A DNA stretch of 10,330 nt, from NCBI GenBank assembly GCA_028292785.1, contig JAQGLQ010000539.1:1-10330 (forward strand), written 5' to 3'. This DNA is from Noviherbaspirillum sp. Its GTDB lineage: Bacteria; Pseudomonadota; Gammaproteobacteria; Burkholderiales; Burkholderiaceae. The notes under the pieces were generated by a model that saw only the letters and a list, made by a program, of their open reading frames with translations, did not search any database and was not told the origin of the DNA. This document shows, one piece after another, positions 5,732 to 10,330 of the stretch (its first letter is position 1; the number at the start of each line of letters is the position of its first letter). Made by a program: the position numbers and the translations under genes.

Positions 5732-7123
5732 ATGGAAACGTTCGCTGGTGTGGATGCAACTCTTCTCGCCCGTATCCAGTTCGCGTTTACCATCAGCTTC
5801 CACATTATCTTTCCGGCTTTCTCCATCGGCCTGTCGGCTTTCATCGCCACGCTCGAGGTACTCTGGCTGCGCAGTGGCAAGCCGCATTACCACACGCTGG
5901 CGCGCTTCTGGACCAAGGTATTCGCGGTATCGTTTGCGATGGGCGTGGTGTCAGGCATCGTGCTCTCGTATCAATTGGGTACCAACTGGAGCAGATTCTC
6001 CGAAGTGGTGGGCAACACCATCGGTCCGCTGTTCGGATATGAAGTGCTTACCGCCTTCTTTCTCGAAGCCAGTTTTCTCGGCGTGATGCTGTTCGGCTGG
6101 AACCGCGTTCCACCGTGGGTTCACACGGTGGCCTCGCTGATCGTGGCATTCGGCACCGCGCTCTCGGGCTTCTGGATCCTGTCGGCCAACAGCTGGATGC
6201 ATACCCCGGCCGGATTCGAGCTGCGCGAGGGCATCGCCTACCCGACCAGCTGGTTCCAGATCATCTTCAATCCGAGTTTTCCATACCGCTTCACACACAT
6301 GATGATCGCGACCTACCTCACCACTTCGCTGGTGGTGCTGGCCACGGGTGCGCGCTATATCCTGGCCGGGCGCTTCGAGGCGGAAGCGCGCACGATGGTG
6401 CGCATGGGCCTGGGGATGGTGATCGCGCTGGCGCCGCTGCTGCTGGTGGTCGGCGATCTGCATGGCCTGAATACGCGTGTGCATCAGCCGGCGAAAATCG
6501 CCGCTATGGAAGCGCATTGGGACGGCTCCAAGCCGGCCGCGCTGGTGCTGTTCGCATGGCCCGATCAAAAGAATGAACGCAACCTGTATGAGATCTCGAT
6601 TCCGAAATTGGGCAGCCTGATCATCACCCACGATCCCAACGGCCTGTTCCCCGGTCTGCTCCAGTTCAAGCCGGAGAACCGGCCGCCGGTCGTGCCGGTC
6701 TTCTTCATGTTCCGCCTGATGGTCGCCATCGGCCTGCTGCTGATCGCCATCGGCGCGATCGGCGCCTTCCTGTGGTGGCGCAAGCGCCTGTTCCATACCG
6801 GATGGTTCCTGAAGCCGCTCGGATATTGCTGGCCGCTCGGCTTCGTCGCCATCCTGGCGGGCTGGATGGTGACCGAGATCGGACGTCAGCCGTGGATCGC
6901 CTACGGCGTGCTGCGCACGGCGGATGCGACGTCGCCGGTATCGGCTTCGACCGTCGCGATTTCGCTGGCGCTGTTCGTGCTGGTTTACTGTGTCGTGTTC
7001 TCGATCGGGATTCTTTATATATCGAGGATGCTGCGCAAGGGCCCGGTGGTGGCGCCCGCGCCCGACCCCTTGCCCAACCGGCCTTTATCGGCAGGCCAGG
7101 TGACCCACGGAGACATCACATGA
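5732..7123 (+). CDS. cydA: Cytochrome bd quinol oxidase subunit I, cyanide-insensitive (CioA) type
   Basis: This haem-carrying subunit of the inner-membrane cytochrome bd oxidase oxidises quinol and reduces O2 to water without proton pumping. It has 463 residues and many hydrophobic helices. Counterparts of key E. coli CydA residues are visible: His24 (haem ligand, as His19) in FTISFHIIF, Glu104 and Glu112 in GYEVLTAFFLEASFLG, His189 in RFTHMM and Met330 in FRLM (haem b558 ligands, as His186 and Met393). Glu382 in TEIGRQPW matches the haem-ligand region. The quinol-loop Lys255 and Glu260 lie in KIAAMEAHW (as Lys252 and Glu257). HGLNTRVHQPAK and the short Q-loop place it in the cyanide-insensitive CIO branch rather than the long-loop E. 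coli type. Its TGA overlaps the cydB start as ATGA (7120-7123). No CydX-like gene and no cydDC are in the window. Expression is probably linked to the upstream FNR-type box. Confidence 0.96.
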   Translation: METFAGVDATLLARIQFAFTISFHIIFPAFSIGLSAFIATLEVLWLRSGKPHYHTLARFWTKVFAVSFAMGVVSGIVLSYQLGTNWSRFSEVVGNTIGPLFGYEVLTAFFLEASFLGVMLFGWNRVPPWVHTVASLIVAFGTALSGFWILSANSWMHTPAGFELREGIAYPTSWFQIIFNPSFPYRFTHMMIATYLTTSLVVLATGARYILAGRFEAEARTMVRMGLGMVIALAPLLLVVGDLHGLNTRVHQPAKIAAMEAHWDGSKPAALVLFAWPDQKNERNLYEISIPKLGSLIITHDPNGLFPGLLQFKPENRPPVVPVFFMFRLMVAIGLLLIAIGAIGAFLWWRKRLFHTGWFLKPLGYCWPLGFVAILAGWMVTEIGRQPWIAYGVLRTADATSPVSASTVAISLALFVLVYCVVFSIGILYISRMLRKGPVVAPAPDPLPNRPLSAGQVTHGDIT

Positions 7124-8088
7124 ACGATCTCGCCATGAGCGGCCTTGCGTATACGCTACCCGTCGTGTGGGCGCTGATCATTGGCGCCGCGGTCGCGATG
7201 TATGTGGTGCTCGACGGATTCGACCTCGGGATCGGCATCCTGTTCCCCGCTTACAAGGAAGAGGCGGCGCGCGACCAGATCATGAATTCGGTCGCGCCTT
7301 TCTGGGACGGCAACGAAACCTGGCTGGTGCTGGGCGGGGTCGGCCTTTGGGTGGCTTTTCCCAAGGCGTACGCGGTCATCCTGCCGGCGGTATATCTGCC
7401 GGTAATCATCATGCTGCTGGCATTGATCTTCCGTGGTGTCGCATTCGAATTCCGCTGGGTCGCGAAACCGCGGCAGCGCAAATGGGATATCGCCTTCGCC
7501 GCCGGGTCGACTGTCGCTGCTTTCATGCAGGGCGTGATTCTCGGCAGCCTGCTGCAGGAAATCCATGTGGTGAACGGTCAGTTCGCGGGAACGGCGCTCG
7601 ACTGGCTGACGCCATTCAGCATCATGTGCGGCTGTGCGCTGGTAACGGGCTATGCGCTGCTTGGCGCGACATGGATCATGATGAAAACCACTGGCGAAGT
7701 GGAGCATCGCGCGCGCAGGCTCGGCATGCCCTTGCTGTTTGGCCTGCTGCTCTTCATCGGCGTGGTCAGCATCTGGACGCCGCTGCACATCGAACGCATT
7801 TCCGAGCGCTGGTTCAGCGTTCCCAACTTCTACGCACTGTCGCAGGTGCCGCTGTTTACGCTGTTGCTGGCATGGCTGTGCTGGCGCGGCATCCGGCGCG
7901 GCAAGGACGTCATGCCGTTCGCATCGGCGGTAGGGCTGTTCCTGCTGGCGTTCGTCGGACTGGTGGTGTCCAATGCGCCCTATCTCGTGCCGCCTTCCAT
8001 CACGCTCTGGGAGGCTGCGGCACACCCGTCCTCGCAAGTTTTCTTCCTGATCGGCGCGGTCATCCTGCTGCCGATGATCCTTGGCTAG
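7120..8088 (+). CDS. cydB: Cytochrome bd quinol oxidase subunit II (CioB type), truncated by an in-frame amber codon
   Basis: Subunit II partners CydA in the membrane oxidase and stabilises the haem arrangement. The frame as written encodes 322 residues. Typical features are MYVVLDGFDLGIGIL (28-41), SVAPFWDGNETWLVLGG (57-73), FRGVAFEFRW (104-113) and many hydrophobic helices. Translation starts at ATG 7120 by ATGA overlap with cydA. The TAG at 8086-8088 falls inside the last predicted membrane helix (SSQVFFLIGAVILLPMILG, then stop). The frame continues for 19 sense codons (TVFVFWLFRGKIEPGHGYH) to TGA 8148, and such a GYH ending is typical of the family. The ancestral codon was therefore probably Tyr (TAC to TAG, a single change) and the ancestral length 342 residues. 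Unless the stop is suppressed or a sequencing error, the protein loses half a helix and its cytoplasmic tail and may not assemble. It could be annotated as a pseudogene. Confidence 0.93.
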   Translation: MNDLAMSGLAYTLPVVWALIIGAAVAMYVVLDGFDLGIGILFPAYKEEAARDQIMNSVAPFWDGNETWLVLGGVGLWVAFPKAYAVILPAVYLPVIIMLLALIFRGVAFEFRWVAKPRQRKWDIAFAAGSTVAAFMQGVILGSLLQEIHVVNGQFAGTALDWLTPFSIMCGCALVTGYALLGATWIMMKTTGEVEHRARRLGMPLLFGLLLFIGVVSIWTPLHIERISERWFSVPNFYALSQVPLFTLLLAWLCWRGIRRGKDVMPFASAVGLFLLAFVGLVVSNAPYLVPPSITLWEAAAHPSSQVFFLIGAVILLPMILG

Positions 8089-8148
8089 ACCGTATTCGTG
8101 TTCTGGCTATTCCGCGGCAAGATCGAACCGGGCCATGGTTACCACTGA
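8086..8148 (+). other. Orphaned C-terminal end of cydB after the amber codon
   Basis: This in-frame remainder begins with the TAG and encodes the rest of the last helix (TVFVFWLF) and a conserved-looking tail (RGKIEPGHGYH) before TGA 8146-8148. Its final A is the first base of the GST start codon (TGATG), the arrangement expected of an intact, translationally coupled operon. The coding sequence after the TAG shows no visible decay, which points to a very recent change, a sequencing error or read-through. Confidence 0.85.
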
Positions 8149-8936
8149 TGCCGGCCGCGCGCGATCAACCGTATGAACTGTATTACTGGCCCGGCATACA
8201 GGGGCGCGGCGAATTCGTGCGGCTTGCCCTCGAAGATGCGGGCGCCGTCTACGTCGACGTGGCGCGCGGGCCGCAGGCAAAAGGCATGGGCATGCAGGCC
8301 ATGCAAGACTTCATCGAAGGCGACAGGACGCCTCATCCACCCTTCGCACCGCCCTTCCTGAAGGCCGGCGAGCTCGTCATCGGCCAGACCGCGAACATTC
8401 TGCAGTTTCTCGGACCGCGCCTTGGTCTGGTTCCGAAAGACGAGAATATTCGTGTCTGGGCCCATCAGCTTCAGTTGACCATCATGGATCTGCTGTCTGA
8501 AATCCACGACACCCACCATCCGATCTCGAGCCAGCTCTATTACCACGATCAGAAGCCCGAGGCGAAACGGCGCGCGGCCGACTTCATCAGCGTGCGGCTG
8601 CCCAAGTTCCTTGCGTATTTCGAAGGCATACTCGCCCATGCCCGTGGCGGGGAGCCGCACCTTGCCGGCAAAACCCATACCTATGTCGATCTGTCGATGT
8701 TCCAGATCATTGAAGGCCTGCGTTATGCATTTCCCCGTTCGATGAAAAAAGTCGAAGCAAGCCATCCTCTGCTGCTCGCTCTGCATGCGCGCGTCATGCA
8801 GCGGCCGCGGGTTGCCGTCTATCTGTCGTCGCCGCGCCGCGTGCCGTTCAACAAAGAAGGCATCTTCCGGCATTACGCCGAACTTGATATTCCGCAAGAC
8901 GGCGTTGAATCGCCGGATCAGTCGCAGTCACCATGA
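8148..8936 (+). CDS. Glutathione S-transferase family protein
   Basis: A 262-residue cytosolic-type GST expected to conjugate or reduce substrates with glutathione. The N-terminal thioredoxin-like domain begins YELYYWPGIQGRGEFVRLAL (9-28), the pattern of Tyr-type (alpha/pi/sigma-like) GSTs, with Tyr12 or Tyr13 the likely catalytic tyrosine. GELVIGQTANILQFLG (74-89) holds the glutathione gamma-glutamyl contact Gln80-Thr81 (QT in place of the common QS). The helical C-terminal domain has the N-capping-box segment THTYVDLSMFQIIEGL (176-191). ATG 8148 is chosen because it overlaps the original cydB TGA as TGATG. There is no good ribosome binding site, so translation is probably coupled to cydB. 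With the amber codon, ribosomes now stop about 60 nt before this start, which could lower GST output. Being tied to a bd oxidase suggests a role in oxidative or electrophile stress during low-oxygen growth; this is inference. Confidence 0.93.
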   Translation: MPAARDQPYELYYWPGIQGRGEFVRLALEDAGAVYVDVARGPQAKGMGMQAMQDFIEGDRTPHPPFAPPFLKAGELVIGQTANILQFLGPRLGLVPKDENIRVWAHQLQLTIMDLLSEIHDTHHPISSQLYYHDQKPEAKRRAADFISVRLPKFLAYFEGILAHARGGEPHLAGKTHTYVDLSMFQIIEGLRYAFPRSMKKVEASHPLLLALHARVMQRPRVAVYLSSPRRVPFNKEGIFRHYAELDIPQDGVESPDQSQSP

Positions 8937-9421
8937 TTATTCGCATTACGCGATGTAGTGTTTTCAATGAAGCATGGAACATTTACAACATATTCGTAGG
9001 CGAGCCGCTTAAACCTTGATTCAGGGCAGCCAAAACACGGGCACAGGATTTGCTGCTTTGGGATCGGTGCTCGGTCATCGTGTGTTCGCACGACATGATC
9101 CGGAAACAAAGGCTCTTTACTCAGGGCAATACAATTCCGGCGTGCCTGTGCTGATCGTTGCGCGGCGCACGCGACGCGCGACGACATCAAGCAAACGGAT
9201 GACGAAGAAGCGCCCGCGCGTGTTCTTCAACAGGAGCGGCCAGCAAATGATTCTCGTGGCCGCAGTCAGGGTACGCCGCGGGGCCGAAGCGGAATCGGCT
9301 CCGCGGTGTGTGTCGCTGTCGTTGGTGGTTGATTCCGCAAGTGTCCGGCGAGGACACGGCGCAACCGGTCGAGATTGACCGATGCTTCCTGAAAATGAAC
9401 ATTACTAGAAGGAGAATCAAT
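8937..9421. other. 485-bp gene-poor region with a strong hairpin
   Basis: No recognisable gene lies between the GST and the DUF2188-like gene. A 120-codon open frame (9016-9378, plus, TTG start) has no ribosome binding site and no family resemblance. The minus-strand frames 8918-9190 and 9187-9420 are equally unconvincing. The stretch does hold a strong inverted repeat (9271-9311) and a weaker imperfect one around 9069-9103 (GGTCATCGTG paired with a bulged CACGACATGATCC). It may contain a small RNA, a long leader, or gene remnants too decayed to recognise. Confidence 0.5.
9271..9311 (+). repeat. Long inverted repeat / RNA hairpin with G-U wobbles
   Basis: The arms CCGCGGGGCCGA (9276-9287) and TCGGCTCCGCGG (9295-9306) form a 12-bp stem with one G-U pair around a 7-nt loop. 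Including outer wobble pairs the stem reaches 17 bp (9271-9287 with 9295-9311). The mismatches to perfect symmetry are G-U pairs on plus-strand RNA but would be C-A clashes on minus-strand RNA, which favours a plus-strand transcript. No T-run follows, so a standard intrinsic terminator is unlikely. Confidence 0.6.
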
Positions 9422-9688
9422 ATGGGATTCGATCAACAGGGTACGGTGGTGATATGCGTGTCTCCGGGCACGAATGGTAAATGGGATGTCTCGGAAAAGG
9501 GATTTGAAAAACCGCTCGCGTCGTTCGACGATAAGGAGGATGCCTATGCATATGCAAAAGACCTGACGAAGGCAAAGGAAGGTGCAACGACAGTGTTGAT
9601 AGAGGATGAAGAAGGGTTCTCGGCGCTACCGCCTCAAGCCGATGGGAGCCAGTCTTTGAACGCAAACAGGGGGAATGGTCCTCATTGA
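9422..9688 (+). CDS. Small DUF2188-like protein
   Basis: A soluble 88-residue protein with no signal peptide or membrane segment. The core VVICVSPGTNGKWDVSEKG followed by KPLASFDDKEDAYAYAKDL and an acidic VLIEDEEG resembles the DUF2188 fold: a short strand-rich domain with GxWxV, a central helix rich in acidic and Ala/Tyr residues, then a final strand. The function of that family is unknown. The start ATG 9422 has an excellent ribosome binding site, AAGGAGA (9409-9415) with 6-nt spacing. The 25-residue tail (SALPPQADGSQSLNANRG) looks disordered. It stands alone: 485 bp separate it from the GST gene and 270 bp from the next small stress-type gene. Family membership is from pattern recall and is moderately sure; the gene itself is well supported. 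Confidence 0.85.
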   Translation: MGFDQQGTVVICVSPGTNGKWDVSEKGFEKPLASFDDKEDAYAYAKDLTKAKEGATTVLIEDEEGFSALPPQADGSQSLNANRGNGPH

Positions 9689-9906
9689 TTATCGGCTGAG
9701 TTCAAACTGAAATCACGCGGCTTGGGCTGAAATATCGAGCACCTCTCTGCGCAATGATTTTTATAGGTCGGGTCCGGTCGTAACAACCTGAAGCTGTCAT
9801 GAAAATCTGCAGTCAGCGGAAAGAGCAAACAGGATGAAGGTGCAGGTTTTTACCAACATGCTTTTCGCTTGATCCAGGGTAAAGCCGGCCATGAACCATT
9901 TGCACA

Positions 9907-9940
9907 GTAGTCAGTCTATCAACGTAGCCAGTCTATCAAC
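9907..9940 (+). repeat. 17-bp tandem direct repeat ahead of the GlsB-type gene
   Basis: Two adjoining copies of GTAGYCAGTCTATCAAC (9907-9923 and 9924-9940) differ at a single base (T or C at the fifth position). They end 8 nt before the GGAGG ribosome binding site of the next gene. They could be a slippage duplication in the leader or a pair of regulator half-sites on nearly the same helix face; nothing else in the sequence decides this. Confidence 0.75.
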
Positions 9941-9958
9941 ATACATTTGGAGGTAACT

Positions 9959-10228
9959 ATGAATTTCATTATCTGGATCGTTGTCGGCGGTATTCTCGGT
10001 TGGCTTGCCAGCCTCGTCATGAGAACAGATGCGCAGCAAGGCATGCTGCTCAATGTAGTGGTTGGTATCATAGGCGCTCTGCTTGGCGGATGGCTGCTCG
10101 CACCGCTGTTTGGCACCGGCACCATCAATCAGAACGACTTTAGTATCTCGTCGCTGCTGGTCTCTTTCCTCGGCGCGGTAGCACTGCTGGCGATCGTCAA
10201 CCTGGTTCGTCGCGGCACACCCCGTTAA
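9959..10228 (+). CDS. GlsB/YeaQ/YmgE-family small stress membrane protein
   Basis: An 89-residue, very hydrophobic inner-membrane protein of the transglycosylase-associated (GlsB/YeaQ/YmgE) family, which is often induced by stress; its biochemical role is unknown. Three membrane segments are visible: FIIWIVVGGILGWLASLVM (3-21), MLLNVVVGIIGALLGGWLLAPL (29-50) and LLVSFLGAVALLAIVNLV (67-84). Family signs are the GGILGWLAS turn, the glycine-rich GIIGALLGGWL, and the C-terminal basic end RRGTPR. ATG 9959 is selected by GGAGG (9949-9953) at 5-nt spacing; the frame extends four codons upstream to a TTG without support. A tandem 17-bp repeat lies just upstream and a long-stem inverted repeat follows the stop, suggesting a single-gene transcript. 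Confidence 0.92.
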   Translation: MNFIIWIVVGGILGWLASLVMRTDAQQGMLLNVVVGIIGALLGGWLLAPLFGTGTINQNDFSISSLLVSFLGAVALLAIVNLVRRGTPR

Positions 10229-10264
10229 TACATCACAATAAACAGCTTCATCCGGTTCGATATC

Positions 10265-10315
10265 AGGCGCCGTAGCGCAGGACTCAGGATTCACGGGTTC
10301 TTCACTACGGCGCCT
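10265..10315 (+). terminator. Possible terminator of the GlsB-type gene
   Basis: AGGCGCCGTAG (10265-10275) and CTACGGCGCCT (10305-10315) form a perfect 11-bp GC-rich stem with a 29-nt loop, 36 nt after the stop codon. The following TCTTC is only weakly T-rich and the loop is long, so this may be a non-canonical terminator or a stability hairpin. The arms could also be an operator for a gene beyond the window. Confidence 0.45.
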
Positions 10316-10330
10316 TCTTCATGTCCCGCC

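Noticed and set aside
5951..6796. 281-codon minus-strand frame opposite cydA
   Set aside because: Same reason: antisense of membrane-helix codons, with no start signal or family.
7156..8037. 293-codon minus-strand frame opposite cydB
   Set aside because: Shadow frame rich in Arg, Gln and His, typical of the antisense of hydrophobic membrane-protein codons.
9016..9378. 120-codon plus-strand frame in the gene-poor region
   Set aside because: TTG start without a ribosome binding site, no domain resemblance, Arg/Ser/Val-rich composition like a random GC-rich frame, and it contains the strong hairpin.
9375..9404. TTGACC with a weak extended -10 ahead of the DUF2188-like gene
   Set aside because: The implied transcription start would fall inside the ribosome binding site, leaving no usable leader.
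9799..9872. Two tandem 12-residue mini-frames (MKICSQRKEQTG and MKVQVFTNMLFA) overlapping as ATGA
   Set aside because: Neither has a ribosome binding site and frames this short are expected by chance; the neat overlap alone is not enough to call a leader peptide.
9911..10294. 127-codon minus-strand frame opposite the GlsB-type gene
   Set aside because: Antisense of a clear small membrane protein with a good ribosome binding site; no family resemblance.

Overview
The window looks like chromosome of a GC-rich betaproteobacterium, probably Burkholderiales and possibly Oxalobacteraceae-like. This is inferred from protein style and gene families; no rRNA or other marker gene is present. Nine protein genes are well supported, two more small ones are likely, and no tRNA, rRNA, CRISPR array, transposase or phage gene was seen.

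Left part (1-4406). A 5'-truncated PAS-GGDEF diguanylate cyclase runs rightward and converges, with a 46-bp tail overlap, on a leftward cluster. Reading leftward, that cluster is a Mut7-C RNase-type protein with an N-terminal ubiquitin-like domain, a DUF938 (METTL26-like) methyltransferase, a family-4 glycosyltransferase and a DUF2334 polysaccharide-deacetylase-like protein. Gaps are 50 and 42 bp, followed by a 14-bp overlap, so this is probably one operon. The last two genes look like a glycan- or glycolipid-modifying pair.

Centre (4407-8936). A 339-bp divergent intergenic region holds a perfect FNR/ANR-type palindrome (TTGAT-N4-ATCAA) and a good sigma70-like promoter facing left. To the right lie a tandem universal stress protein, the two subunits of a cyanide-insensitive-type cytochrome bd quinol oxidase (CydA/CioA and CydB/CioB) and a glutathione S-transferase. 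Together they read as an oxygen-responsive respiratory and stress operon. The cydB frame carries an in-frame amber codon 20 codons before the family-typical end. The reading frame continues past it in the expected C-terminal sequence to a TGA that overlaps the GST start codon (TGATG). This looks like a recent point mutation, a sequencing error or recoding, and is the most notable observation here.

Right part (8937-10330). This gene-poor, stress-flavoured tail has a 485-bp stretch without a recognisable gene but with a strong hairpin, a small DUF2188-like protein, a 17-bp tandem repeat just ahead of a GlsB/YeaQ/YmgE-type small membrane protein, and a long-stem inverted repeat that may be its terminator.

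I found no wholly new defence or mobile system. The points worth following are the interrupted oxidase subunit, the FNR-controlled usp-cydAB-GST arrangement, the mixed Mut7-C/methyltransferase/glycosyltransferase operon, and the structured non-coding stretch.
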